Counted from the first letter of the stretch, positions 1-8,214 are shown. The stretch: 64,000 nt of DNA from JBCDCE01 sp039182515 (GCA_039182515.1 JBCDCE010000013.1:1-64000); one strand, 5' to 3'. Made by a program: numbers and translations. The notes: generated by a model not told the origin, from the letters alone.

Positions 1-12
1 GTTTGAGGATTT

Positions 13-192
13 TCAAGGGATTGACGCCACAAGCAAAAGCGGTTCTGGCGCGCCGGTTACCACCGATACAGCCTGGACCTCACCCTCCTCAAGCCGCTCA
101 TAAAAATGATAGACCTGCAGGTAATAAAGCCCCACACCGGCTATGAACGCTGACAAAAGCACAGCCACAATCGCGATCCGCCCGGCCGTCAC
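13..192 (-). CDS. DUF6446 family membrane protein, 3' part lost at an inverted junction
   Basis: The reading frame from a GTG at 192 (GTGA overlap with the glyQ stop) encodes one N-terminal membrane segment, about residues 4-24, followed by LQVYHFYERLEEGE and VTGAPEP. This matches the start of the DUF6446 family that follows glyQ in Rhodobacteraceae; the function is unknown. The frame ends prematurely at 13. The plus strand at 2-40 reads FEDFQGIDATS, which resembles the next segment of the family (I recall 'FQGIDA.SSPLRYRAC'), in the opposite orientation. So the gene appears interrupted by an inversion at the window edge. The coding assignment of the N-terminal part is fairly sure; the truncation is probably not biological. 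Confidence 0.6.
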   Translation of the reverse strand: MTAGRIAIVAVLLSAFIAGVGLYYLQVYHFYERLEEGEVQAVSVVTGAPEPLLLVASIP

Positions 193-1115
193 GCCGCGAA
201 CCCGCCCGCACGGGTTTGCACAAAGGCATCCGCACACATTTTAGCCAGTGCACGCACGCGGCCAATGTAGGCTTGCCGTTCGGTCACAGAGATCACACCG
301 CGCGCATCGAGCAGGTTAAAGACATGGCTCGCCTTGATGCATTGATCGTATGCGGGATGCGCCATGATGATGCGCTTGCCGGTTTTGGGATCGTCATGCG
401 CCTCACCCAGGATGCGCGCGCATTCGGCCTCGGCCTCCTCGAAGTGGCGCAAGAGCACCTCAGTGTCCGCCACATCAAAATTCCAGCGCGCGTATTCTTC
501 TTCGGTTTGCTTGAAGATGTCGCCGTAACTCAGCGCAATCGGGGTCTGCGGATCGTTAAACGGCATGTCCATTACGTGATCCACGCCCAGCACATACATC
601 GCCAGGCGCTCAAGCCCGTAGGTCAGCTCGCCCGAGACCGGCTTGCAGTCATGCCCGCCCACCTGTTGGAAATAGGTGAACTGGCTCACTTCCATGCCGT
701 CGCACCACACTTCCCAGCCTAGGCCCCAAGCGCCCAGCGTTGGGCTCTCCCAATCGTCTTCCACAAAGCGGATGTCGTGCAGGGCCATGTCGATCCCGAT
801 GGCTTCGAGCGAGCCAAGGTAGAGCTCTTGAAGATCAGGCGGCGAAGGTTTGATCAGCACTTGGTATTGATAATAATGCTGCAAGCGATTGGGGTTCTCG
901 CCATAGCGCCCATCCGTTGGGCGGCGCGACGGCTGCACATAAGCCGCAGCCCAAGGCGTGCTGCCCAGCGAGCGCAGGGTTGTGGCCGGATGGAACGTGC
1001 CCGCACCCACTTCCATGTCGTAAGGCTGAAGGATCGCGCAGCCCTTCTCCGCCCAGTAGGTCTGAAGGCGCAAAATGACCTCTTGGAAGCTTTTTGGTGT
1101 TTCGACGCGGCTCAT
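189..1115 (-). CDS. glyQ: Glycine--tRNA ligase alpha subunit
   Basis: This is the 308-residue alpha subunit of the bacterial tetrameric (alpha2beta2) glycyl-tRNA synthetase, which forms glycyl-adenylate and charges tRNA-Gly. Family hallmarks are visible: SFQEVILRLQTYWAEKGC near the N-terminus, QPYDMEVGAGTFHPATTLR, the YVQPSRRPTDGRYGENPNR segment, and GELTYGLERLAMY. Length matches the family (about 300). The start at 1115 (MSRVETPKSF) has a GAGAG Shine-Dalgarno 7-8 bases upstream; the longer frame has no family support. The downstream DUF6446 gene overlaps by GTGA. glyS should lie further downstream, outside the window. It is divergent from the protease-like gene at 1308, so 1116-1307 carries both promoters. 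Confidence 0.97.
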   Translation of the reverse strand: MSRVETPKSFQEVILRLQTYWAEKGCAILQPYDMEVGAGTFHPATTLRSLGSTPWAAAYVQPSRRPTDGRYGENPNRLQHYYQYQVLIKPSPPDLQELYLGSLEAIGIDMALHDIRFVEDDWESPTLGAWGLGWEVWCDGMEVSQFTYFQQVGGHDCKPVSGELTYGLERLAMYVLGVDHVMDMPFNDPQTPIALSYGDIFKQTEEEYARWNFDVADTEVLLRHFEEAEAECARILGEAHDDPKTGKRIIMAHPAYDQCIKASHVFNLLDARGVISVTERQAYIGRVRALAKMCADAFVQTRAGGFAA

Positions 1116-1170
1116 GTGAGCTCTCCTGCCAATCAAATGCGCTCGTGCTCTACCTGGGGTGTGGCCCAGG

Positions 1171-1220
1171 GTCAATCAGCGTCAATCATGGTAAATCGGA
1201 CTCAATCGGGGTCAATTCAA
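1171..1220. repeat. Five imperfect tandem 10-bp repeats in a divergent promoter region
   Basis: Five consecutive decamers related to GTCAATCNGG occur: GTCAATCAGC, GTCAATCATG, GTAAATCGGA, CTCAATCGGG, GTCAATTCAA. They lie between divergent glyQ and the trypsin-like gene, so all copies face the same side of the helix. They could be a multi-site operator or a slipped-strand repeat; no regulator is identifiable. Confidence 0.6.
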
Positions 1221-1307
1221 ACCGCTTTGCGAACGTGGATTGCTTGCCCGTTTGCCCTCACCTGTGCAAGGTGCGACCAGGGATGTGACGGGACACGGGG
1301 AACACCA

Positions 1308-3074
1308 ATGAGCAGAGTCAAAGCAGCAAGCCGAACCGCTTGGTTGTGCGCCCTTGCGATCGGGCTGATGGGGATTTGCCTTTCCCTCCCTGCCCGAGCC
1401 CAATCACAGGCGCAAGAGGTTTGGATCCAAGTGGAGGCGCGCTCTTCCCAAAGTGCCGCTGAAGCGCGCCTTGCAGACTACCGGCAAACCTTTGCGCGTG
1501 CTGCAGGCTACCGGCTGCGCACGGGCTGGTATGCCATCTTGCTCGGGCCCTTTGATGAAGCCGAAGCGCGCTTTGAACTAAACCTTCTGAAAGACACAGG
1601 CCAAATTCCAGCTGACAGCTATCTCCAATTCACCTCGCGCTTAAGTGCTGCTTTCGATGCGCCCGCTGGCAGCTTTGAAGGCCACGGAGCATCCCCCACT
1701 GCGCCACTGCGCGTGACAGCCCTGCCTCAAGACGGCGCAATTGATCTCGAGACGCCCCAAGACGCCCGCCGCTCCGAGGCGCGCCTCCCGCTTGCCACGC
1801 TCCTTGAGCTCCAGCGTGCTTTAAAGTGGGCGGGCACCTACCGGGGCAAAATCGACGGGCGTTTTGGCCGAGGCACCCGCGCCTCCATGTCTGCCTGGCA
1901 GAGCCAAAACGGCTTTGAGCCCACGGGCATTCTCACCACCGCTCAGCGGACAGCGCTTTTTGCCGCCTATAATGCCGTGTTTGACGGCTTGGGTTTTGCG
2001 GAATTCTCAGATCCCACTTTGGGCATTGAAGCCGAATTACCACTCTCAGCTTTCACCTTTGAGCGCTATGAGGCCCCCATGGCGCATTTCACCGGCACCG
2101 GGTTGATCGAGGGGGCCGCCTTGGCGCTCATCTCACAATCCGGCACGCGCGAAAGCTTGCAAGCGCTTTATGATGTCTTGGAAACGCTTGAAGTGATGCC
2201 CGAGGGCGGCCCGCGCCGGATCGGGCGCGACGGCTTTGTGATGCAAGGGCTCTCAAGCCGCCGCCAAAGCTATGCAAGCCTGCGCTATGAGGCCGGAGAA
2301 ATCAAAGGGTTCCTCTTGCAATGGCCCGCAGGCGATACCGCCCGCCAAGCCCGTGTTGCGGAGCGCATTGACAAAGGCCTGCGCCTCACGCGCGGCGTGG
2401 TGATGCCCAGCGCATTGGGGCGGGATGAAACCACCTCACAAAGCCTGCTTGTGGGCTATGCGCCGCGCACGGCTTTGGCCGCAGGCTCGGGCGTGTTTAT
2501 CTCCAGCAAAGGCCATGTCTTGACCCATCAAGACACCGTGGCTGCCTGTGGCCGCATCGAGATCAACGACGAGTTTGCCTATTCTGTGCAGGCCACAGAT
2601 CCTGCCTCGGGCATCGCTCTGCTGAGCGCTGACACGGAGCTCGCGCCACAAATACACGGCGCTTTCTCCGCACAGCGCCCCACGCTTGACGCGCAAGTGG
2701 TGCTCGGCGGCTATTCATATGGCGGTGCCCTGGGCGGGCCCTCTGCCACCTTTGGGACCTTGCAAGCCGCTGAAGACCTGCGCGGCAATTTTGAGAACGA
2801 TCGACTGTCGATGCCCGCCCTGCCGGGCGACATTGGTGGGCCTGTGGTTGATGACGCGGGCAATCTGACAGGCCTCTTGCTGCCACGCCCTGAAAGCCAG
2901 CGCCAATTGCCCAGCGATGTGGCCTTTGCCCGCGATGCCGACACCCTCCTGCCCTTCTTGACGCAAGCCGGCGTGCAAGCCACCCTCTCGGATCCCGACC
3001 AACTCGCCTTGCCGCCGGAATATGTGGCGCAACGCGCGCGCGATATCACCGTCTTGGTGAAATGTTGGGAATGA
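1308..3074 (+). CDS. Secreted SPOR / peptidoglycan-binding / degenerate trypsin-like protein
   Basis: The 588-residue product has a signal peptide (hydrophobic residues about 10-30, LPARAQS cleavage region). A SPOR-like segment follows (about 38-100), then a PG_binding_1 domain (about 160-215, with LQRALKWAGTYRGKIDGRFG and TRASMSAWQ), and a C-terminal trypsin-like fold (about 380-560). All three catalytic positions are replaced: the His position in GHVLTHQDTV reads D409, the Asp position in ASGIALL reads G435, and the Ser position in PGDIGGP reads I509. It is therefore predicted to be a catalytically dead periplasmic protease homologue, possibly a peptidoglycan-associated scaffold. I recall Rhodobacteraceae relatives with similarly altered motifs. 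The start is the ATG at 1308; the longer upstream frame is antisense to glyQ and is not real. Confidence 0.85.
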   Translation: MSRVKAASRTAWLCALAIGLMGICLSLPARAQSQAQEVWIQVEARSSQSAAEARLADYRQTFARAAGYRLRTGWYAILLGPFDEAEARFELNLLKDTGQIPADSYLQFTSRLSAAFDAPAGSFEGHGASPTAPLRVTALPQDGAIDLETPQDARRSEARLPLATLLELQRALKWAGTYRGKIDGRFGRGTRASMSAWQSQNGFEPTGILTTAQRTALFAAYNAVFDGLGFAEFSDPTLGIEAELPLSAFTFERYEAPMAHFTGTGLIEGAALALISQSGTRESLQALYDVLETLEVMPEGGPRRIGRDGFVMQGLSSRRQSYASLRYEAGEIKGFLLQWPAGDTARQARVAERIDKGLRLTRGVVMPSALGRDETTSQSLLVGYAPRTALAAGSGVFISSKGHVLTHQDTVAACGRIEINDEFAYSVQATDPASGIALLSADTELAPQIHGAFSAQRPTLDAQVVLGGYSYGGALGGPSATFGTLQAAEDLRGNFENDRLSMPALPGDIGGPVVDDAGNLTGLLLPRPESQRQLPSDVAFARDADTLLPFLTQAGVQATLSDPDQLALPPEYVAQRARDITVLVKCWE

Positions 3075-3086
3075 ACCCAAGCCGCG

Positions 3087-4532
3087 TTAGGCGCGCCAGA
3101 AGGTTGAGGTAAACAGCACAAACACCGCCATCAACTCGAGCCGCCCGATAAGCATGGCGACGATCAGGATCCATTTTGCAGCGTCGGGCAAAGTGGCATA
3201 GTTGCCCGTGGGCCCAATCACGTCGCCCAAGCCAGGGCCAATATTGGCCAAAGCGGCGGAGGCCCCTGAGACGGACGTGATGAAATCGAGCCCTGTGAGA
3301 TTGAGCAAAATCGACACGACTCCGAGCGTGAGGATGAAGAGCATGAAAAACGAGATCACCGAATTGACCACGTCTTCGCTTACCCGCCGCCCTTCATAGC
3401 GCGGGGTGAACACACCATGCGGGGATTGGATCCGGTTCACCTCTGAGGCCACTGCTGTGAAGAGCAACTGATAGCGAAACACTTTGATCGAGCAGCTCGT
3501 GGATCCCGCGCAGCCCCCGATGAGGCCCACAAAGAAAAACAGCATCACCGCGAAAGTGCCCCAGGCCATGTAGTTGTCGCTCGCGTAGCCTGTGCCAGTG
3601 AGAATCGAGGTCACATTGAACAAAGACTTGCGCAAAGCTTCTTCGCTCAAACCCGCATGCACCGCGCGCGCGATGACCATCAAGATCACTACAGCTGCCA
3701 AAACATAAACGAAGCTTCTGATTTGGCTGTCTTTCCACAAGGGGGCACTGTCGCCCGCCAAAAGCTGCACATAGCGCACGAAGGGTAGGGCCGCCGCGAT
3801 CATAAAGACAACAGCCACATATTCCGCAGGCGCAGGCAAGGCGCTGAACGAGGCATCATGGTTGGAAAAGCCCCCCGTCGAGACGGTCGTGAGCGCATGC
3901 ATCACCGCATCAAAGGGGCTCACATCCACGGCCAAATAGGCCAAAATCGCCGCACAAGTGATCACTAGATAAATGACCGACACCTGCTGCGCGATTTCTG
4001 TGGCTCGCGGCAGGATCTTTCCCATGGTATCAAAGCCTTCGCTGCGGAAGATCTGCATCCCTCCAACACGCAATTCCGGCAAAAATACCATGGCCACAAC
4101 AATGATCCCAATGCCGCCGAGCCATTGCAGGATGCCGCGCCACAGGTTGAGGCCGAGCGGCAAGTCATCGAGATCCGAAAAGACCGTGGCGCCTGTTGTT
4201 GTGAGCCCCGACATCGCCTCAAAATACGCATCCACAAAACGCGCTTCCGTGGCTCCGATGACGAAGGGAAAGGCGCCAAAGAGCGGCAAGGCAATCCACA
4301 CGCTGGTTGTGAGAATGAAGGTCTGTTGAACCGAGAGGCCGGATCCAACAGCATTGCGGCACGACAAGGCCACGAAGACACCGATCAATGTGGTGAGCAA
4401 ACCCGCTTCGAGAAAGATTGCCCAATGCAACGATCCCGCGGCATAGTCCAGCGCTGCTGGAAAGAGCATCGTCATGCCCAGCGCGGCCACCATAAGGCCA
4501 ATGACATATGCGACAGGGCGTAGGTCCAACAT
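3087..4532 (-). CDS. trkH: TrkH family potassium uptake protein
   Basis: The 481-residue, multi-spanning inner-membrane protein belongs to the Trk/Ktr/HKT superfamily and forms the K+ (or Na+)-conducting subunit. The four pore-loop repeats are visible with their selectivity glycines: LTTTGATVF, TTVSTGGFS, LTGTGYAS and ANIGPGLG. An FRSEGFDTMGK segment after the first repeat and the SCSIKVFR segment also fit TrkH. It would need the cytosolic NAD-binding TrkA regulator, which is not in the window. It is a single gene, convergent with the protease-like gene (12 bases apart); folE2 lies upstream on the same strand, separated by 87 bases. Confidence 0.95.
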   Translation of the reverse strand: MLDLRPVAYVIGLMVAALGMTMLFPAALDYAAGSLHWAIFLEAGLLTTLIGVFVALSCRNAVGSGLSVQQTFILTTSVWIALPLFGAFPFVIGATEARFVDAYFEAMSGLTTTGATVFSDLDDLPLGLNLWRGILQWLGGIGIIVVAMVFLPELRVGGMQIFRSEGFDTMGKILPRATEIAQQVSVIYLVITCAAILAYLAVDVSPFDAVMHALTTVSTGGFSNHDASFSALPAPAEYVAVVFMIAAALPFVRYVQLLAGDSAPLWKDSQIRSFVYVLAAVVILMVIARAVHAGLSEEALRKSLFNVTSILTGTGYASDNYMAWGTFAVMLFFFVGLIGGCAGSTSCSIKVFRYQLLFTAVASEVNRIQSPHGVFTPRYEGRRVSEDVVNSVISFFMLFILTLGVVSILLNLTGLDFITSVSGASAALANIGPGLGDVIGPTGNYATLPDAAKWILIVAMLIGRLELMAVFVLFTSTFWRA

Positions 4533-4619
4533 GGGCCAAGGCCTGTCATGGGCCAGGAGGCGCTGTCAAGCGCCCCCGTTACCGCAACCGGCTCAAATGG
4601 CCCTGTGGACCTGCTAGAC

Positions 4620-5723
4620 TTAGCCTACGTGGAAGAGTGTCGAAAAGAGCCTCGGATCAAGGCTTTCGCTGGCAAAAGTTTCACCTTCTGTGAGCACGCT
4701 CACCGCATCATGGCTGTGCAGACTTTCTTGGTGGCTCGCCACAACCCGAAAATCTCCGATCCGTGGATCCTTCAAAAGCTGCTCACAAAATGAGCGCGCA
4801 GCATCTTCGACAAAGATCGGATTGGCTGCGTTCAGCTCTGCGAAGGCTTGCTCATCCTCGCGCTTCACCATCACTTGGGTCTCAGTGGGCACAGCAGCCC
4901 GCGCGAGCTCGATCAGATCTTCGAACCACATCACACCGGCCGTGCGGTCTAAGGCCACCGAAATGCGCGCCACTGAGCGCTGCGAATGCGGGGTGGCCAG
5001 TTGCCCGCGGAACTGGCGGGCATGCTCGGACAGCTCCAGCGAGCATGGGCATGTGGAGGAATAGACATAATCAAGGTGCATGATTTTCTTGCGCACCCCG
5101 TTTTGCTCCACGAGCTCGAGCGCGATGTCGTAATATTGATAGCCTTCGAGGCCAGACCGCAGACTTTCCACCTTCAAAGGATAGGAAAACCGCATCTGGA
5201 TGCGCGCATCAAAGCTCTCGAGATCTTCTTTATAGGCATCCAAAGCGCGCTCGATCACTTCAAAGCTGAAGGTCTCATCCGCGTGCTTGTAGAAAGTGCG
5301 CATAATGCGCGACATATTAATGCCCTTCTTTTCCGCCTCCAGGCTCACCGTGCCTGTAACGGAGGTTTCCAGAGCCAATTTACCACCGTCGCGCGACAAA
5401 AATTGAATGGGCAGGCGGAAATTGGAGATCCCAACGTGCTGAATTTGTTGTTTGGCCCCGCGAATAAGGCTGGACGGCCCGTTTTGCAGATCAGGCATAG
5501 AGGCCTTGTAGGTGGCGTCCACCTCGAAGTCCTCAGGGTAGGCGCGCGCCAAGGCGGGGTAATTGGCCACCTCTTGGCCCGGGATCAACCGCGAGACCAA
5601 TGGATCCAGGTCAGCGACCTCCACATCGCTCACAGACCCGGCCCAACGCCGCAACAGCGTAAGCGCGGCTTCAGCCTCTTTGCGAGACGGATCTCTCTTC
5701 ATATCGAGCGAGTGTATGTTCAT
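4620..5723 (-). CDS. folE2: GTP cyclohydrolase FolE2 (type IB)
   Basis: The product opens GTP to 7,8-dihydroneopterin triphosphate, the first step of folate synthesis, in place of zinc-dependent FolE. The 367-residue sequence has the FolE2 signature around CPCSLELSEHARQ (about residues 230-245) with the metal-binding cysteine, and the VGISNFRLPI and GINMSR segments typical of the family. FolE2 enzymes can work with other divalent metals, so they often support growth when zinc is scarce; no Zur site was recognised here. The start at 5723 is preceded by GGGAG at 8 bases; an extra 11-residue extension upstream is unlikely. The metZ stop lies upstream on the same strand at 5808, 84 bases away. 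Confidence 0.95.
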   Translation of the reverse strand: MNIHSLDMKRDPSRKEAEAALTLLRRWAGSVSDVEVADLDPLVSRLIPGQEVANYPALARAYPEDFEVDATYKASMPDLQNGPSSLIRGAKQQIQHVGISNFRLPIQFLSRDGGKLALETSVTGTVSLEAEKKGINMSRIMRTFYKHADETFSFEVIERALDAYKEDLESFDARIQMRFSYPLKVESLRSGLEGYQYYDIALELVEQNGVRKKIMHLDYVYSSTCPCSLELSEHARQFRGQLATPHSQRSVARISVALDRTAGVMWFEDLIELARAAVPTETQVMVKREDEQAFAELNAANPIFVEDAARSFCEQLLKDPRIGDFRVVASHQESLHSHDAVSVLTEGETFASESLDPRLFSTLFHVG

Positions 5724-5807
5724 GGAGCGTTCTCCCAACTGCGTCCAAACATACATAGGCCTGGACAGATCCGCTTTCCAATAAAACTGTGCCTTTTTTG
5801 CTTAGAA

Positions 5808-7004
5808 TTACGATTGACAGCCCGTTTGGCTCTCTGCCAACGCGCGTTCAAGATCGCGCAGCAAATCCTCTGGATCCTCAAGCCCAACGCTCAAACGCAC
5901 AAGGCCCGGCGCAATCCCAAGAGCCTCTTTCTGGTCGTCGGACAAACGCTGATGCGTGGTGGTTGCGGGATGCGTGGCAATCGATTTTGCATCCCCTAAG
6001 TTATTGGAAATAATAACGATTTCCAATTTGTTAAGAAATCGAAAGGCCGCCTCTTTGCCGCCCTCAATTTCGAGCGCCAGCATCGTGCCGCCAGCTTCCA
6101 TCTGCGTCTTGACAAGCGCGTGTTGTGGATGGGACGACAACCCAGGGTAGCGCACGTGACGCACGGCAGGATTTTTTTCCAGCGAATTTGCTAAAAATTC
6201 TGCGCTTTGCGCTTGAGCGCGCACGCGCAGGTCCATCGTCTCTAAACCCTTCAGCATCATCCAGGCCGTAAAGGGCGACATCGCCCCGCCCGTATGCTTC
6301 ATGTAAGGCTCAACCGTTTTGCGAATAAAGTCCCGAGTGCCTAAGATTATGCCGCCTAGAGCCCGCCCTTGGCCGTCGATATGTTTGGTGGCCGAGTACA
6401 CAACGACATCCGCACCAAGATCCACCGCCTTACTGAACACCGGCGTGGCAAAGACATTATCGACCACCACAAGAGCCCCCACACCATGGGCAAGGTCCGC
6501 GACGGCGCGCAGATCGATCACCTCCAGCGTGGGATTGGAGATCGTTTCAAGAAAGACGGCCGCCGTGTTTGGGCGCAACGCGGCCTCCCAAGCGCCAAGA
6601 TCAGTGCCGTCCACAAAGGTGACCTCAACGCCATAGCGCGTGAGCACCTCTTCCAGAACATAGAGACATGATCCAAAAAGCGCGCGAGCCGAGACAACAT
6701 GGTCTCCTGCTTTGAGCATTGAGGTCAGCGCGCCGGATACCGCTGCCATGCCAGAGGCTGTGGCAAAGCCGTCTTCTGTGCCTTCCAGGGCCGCAAGGCG
6801 CTCCTCGAACATGCGCACGGTTGGGTTGCCGTATCGCGCATAGATGAACTCATCATCCGCTGATTTGATAAAACGCGCTTCAGCGGCCTCAGCGCTTTCA
6901 TAAACAAAGCCTTGCGTGAGAAAGATCGCCTCGCTCACTTCACCATACTGGCTGCGCCGAACACCTTCATGCACAGCTTTCGTCCGCTTAGACCAATCGC
7001 CCAT
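5808..7004 (-). CDS. metZ: O-succinylhomoserine sulfhydrylase
   Basis: This PLP enzyme of the Cys/Met metabolism family makes homocysteine directly from O-succinylhomoserine and sulfide. The 398-residue protein shows YARYGNPTVRMFEERLAALEG, the substrate-binding ETISNPTLEV segment, and the PLP lysine motif VVYSATKHIDGQGR. The start at 7004 (MGDWSKRT) has GAGAGG 8 bases upstream; ATG 7010 would sit too close to that site, and ATG 7049 falls inside the terminator T-run. The leader contains a SAM-II aptamer and an intrinsic terminator, so expression should fall when S-adenosylmethionine is abundant. The genes around it are unrelated, so it is a single-gene regulatory unit. Confidence 0.95.
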   Translation of the reverse strand: MGDWSKRTKAVHEGVRRSQYGEVSEAIFLTQGFVYESAEAAEARFIKSADDEFIYARYGNPTVRMFEERLAALEGTEDGFATASGMAAVSGALTSMLKAGDHVVSARALFGSCLYVLEEVLTRYGVEVTFVDGTDLGAWEAALRPNTAAVFLETISNPTLEVIDLRAVADLAHGVGALVVVDNVFATPVFSKAVDLGADVVVYSATKHIDGQGRALGGIILGTRDFIRKTVEPYMKHTGGAMSPFTAWMMLKGLETMDLRVRAQAQSAEFLANSLEKNPAVRHVRYPGLSSHPQHALVKTQMEAGGTMLALEIEGGKEAAFRFLNKLEIVIISNNLGDAKSIATHPATTTHQRLSDDQKEALGIAPGLVRLSVGLEDPEDLLRDLERALAESQTGCQS

Positions 7005-7049
7005 TGCCATATCCTCTCTTGCGCGCCCCTCGCTTGGGGAACAGCGCAT

Positions 7050-7079
7050 AAAAAAAGCCTCACCGGGTCAGGGCGAGGC
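7050..7079 (-). terminator. Intrinsic terminator in the metZ leader (riboswitch expression platform)
   Basis: Read on the minus strand, GCCTCGCC and GGTGAGGC form an 8-bp stem (one G-U pair) with a 7-base loop, followed immediately by seven T. It lies between the SAM-II aptamer and the metZ start, as expected for transcription attenuation. Confidence 0.85.
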
Positions 7080-7098
7080 AACGCGGATTGCAGGGCCT

Positions 7099-7158
7099 TT
7101 CCCCTCTTTAGCGGAATATTTTTCGTGGCCCGCAAGCCGGATACAAATCGCCACGTTT
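7099..7158 (-). ncRNA. SAM-II riboswitch aptamer
   Basis: On the minus strand the leader reads CGTGGC, then GATTTGTATCCGGCTTGCGG, then GCCACG, followed by AAAAAT and CGCTAAAGAGGGG. This matches the SAM-II layout I know: a P1 stem (here CGTGGC/GCCACG), an L1 loop with GATTT and TTGC, and a 3' GCTAAA strand that forms the pseudoknot. SAM-II elements are characteristic of alphaproteobacterial methionine genes, including metZ. The terminator 20 bases downstream supports regulation by attenuation. The class is assigned from memory of the consensus; a covariance-model search would settle it. Confidence 0.88.
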
Positions 7159-7279
7159 GAGATAAATATCGCCGCAGCGCAGCAGCGTCAACGGGCCAAG
7201 TTTCAGGTTCGAAACTTAAGGCCTTGCCCTCAGGGCTTTTTGCGGCACCTTAAGATCAGACAAGACAAAGGATCCCCTT

Positions 7280-7987
7280 ATGAGCGCCGCGATTGATCTT
7301 TACTTTTGGCCCACGCCCAATGGATGGAAAATCTCCATCGCTTTGGAAGAGATGGGCTTGGACTATGAAACACATCTGATCAACATCGGTGCGGGCGATC
7401 AGTTTAAGCCTGAGTTTTTGAAGATCGCCCCGAACAATCGGATGCCTGCGATTGTGGATCCGGATGGCCCCGGAGGCGAGCCAGTCTCTATTTTCGAGTC
7501 GGGAGCGATCTTGCAGTATCTTGCGCGCAAAACAGGCCAGTTTGGCGGCTCGACGGAGCGTGAGAGGATCGCTGTTGAAGAATGGCTAATGTGGCAGATG
7601 GGCGGCGTTGGCCCGATGGCTGGCCAAGCGCATCACTTTCTCAAATATGCCCCTGCGATGGATCCGCCCAATGACCTTCCCTATGCCAAAGATCGCTACA
7701 GGGCTGAAACGGGCCGGCTTTATGGGGTTTTGGACCGCAAGCTGGCCCAGACGGAATTTGTGGCGGGAGATTTCTTTTCGATTGCGGATATGGCCATTTG
7801 GCCTTGGGCGTCGCTTTGGGAAGGCCAACAGCAATCTTTGGACGACAAGCCCCATATGAAAAGGTGGCTGGAAACCTGTGCTGCGCGCCCCGGAGTAAGC
7901 GCTGGGAGGGCGCTTCATGCGGATCTGAGATCTAATCTGCAAAGTGATAAAAAAGCTCAAGAGCTGTTGTTTAAGAGGAAAAGCTAG
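7280..7987 (+). CDS. Glutathione S-transferase, Nu-class (YfcG/YghU-like)
   Basis: The 235-residue protein has an N-terminal thioredoxin-like domain (IDLYFWPTPNGWKISIALEEMGLDY) and a C-terminal helical GST domain (SIADMAIWPWASLWEGQQ). The PTPNG motif (T12, N14) is the one used by Nu-class enzymes such as YfcG to bind glutathione or its disulfide, where no catalytic Cys, Ser or Tyr is needed; NNRMPAIVD is the usual cis-proline motif. Members act as disulfide-bond reductases in the cytoplasm. AAAGGA lies 10-15 bases upstream of the ATG. It is divergent from metZ and is followed by a repeat-bearing gap. Confidence 0.92.
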   Translation: MSAAIDLYFWPTPNGWKISIALEEMGLDYETHLINIGAGDQFKPEFLKIAPNNRMPAIVDPDGPGGEPVSIFESGAILQYLARKTGQFGGSTERERIAVEEWLMWQMGGVGPMAGQAHHFLKYAPAMDPPNDLPYAKDRYRAETGRLYGVLDRKLAQTEFVAGDFFSIADMAIWPWASLWEGQQQSLDDKPHMKRWLETCAARPGVSAGRALHADLRSNLQSDKKAQELLFKRKS

Positions 7988-8031
7988 ATCGCCATCTCGA
8001 AAACCTGAATCGCCTTGCTCAGCAACCGTTT

Positions 8032-8125
8032 CCAGGAGGCGAAGCCGACCAGCACCCTATCTGCATCCTGGCCGCCCTTTATGGTGGGGGCTTTCAGCCC
8101 GACGCCCGCGGTCGGGTTCTGGTCT
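8032..8125. repeat. Structured intergenic repeat, copy 1
   Basis: It begins CCAGGAGGCGAAGCC, continues GACCAGCACCC, and ends CCCGCGGTCGGGTTCTGGTC. The same boundaries occur at 31136-31216. GACCAGCACCC pairs with GGGTTCTGGTC to form an 11-bp outer stem with one mismatch. A short inner hairpin (CCGCC/GGTGG) and a small GGCGAAGCC hairpin at the 5' end are also visible. Confidence 0.75.
8072..8090. repeat. 19-base direct repeat, unit 1
   Basis: CCGCCCTTTATGGTGGGGG is repeated exactly at 8215-8233. Each unit can form a CCGCC/GGTGG hairpin. Unit 1 is the inner hairpin of the larger structured repeat; unit 2 stands alone. Confidence 0.8.
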
Positions 8126-8214
8126 TAGGATCTGGAGAATACGGTGCTGAGTAAAGGACTGTGCTCTTGGGCTTAATTTTTGGTTAATGGGTGTTTGAAG
8201 CATCCCTCTCCCTA

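Noticed and set aside
777..1307. Long N-terminal extension of the trypsin-like reading frame
   Set aside because: It runs antisense through glyQ, has no signal-peptide position, and the ATG at 1308 starts a clean signal peptide.
4986..5999. 337-codon plus-strand frame
   Set aside because: It is antisense to folE2 and metZ; its His/Arg/Leu-rich composition is typical of a shadow frame.
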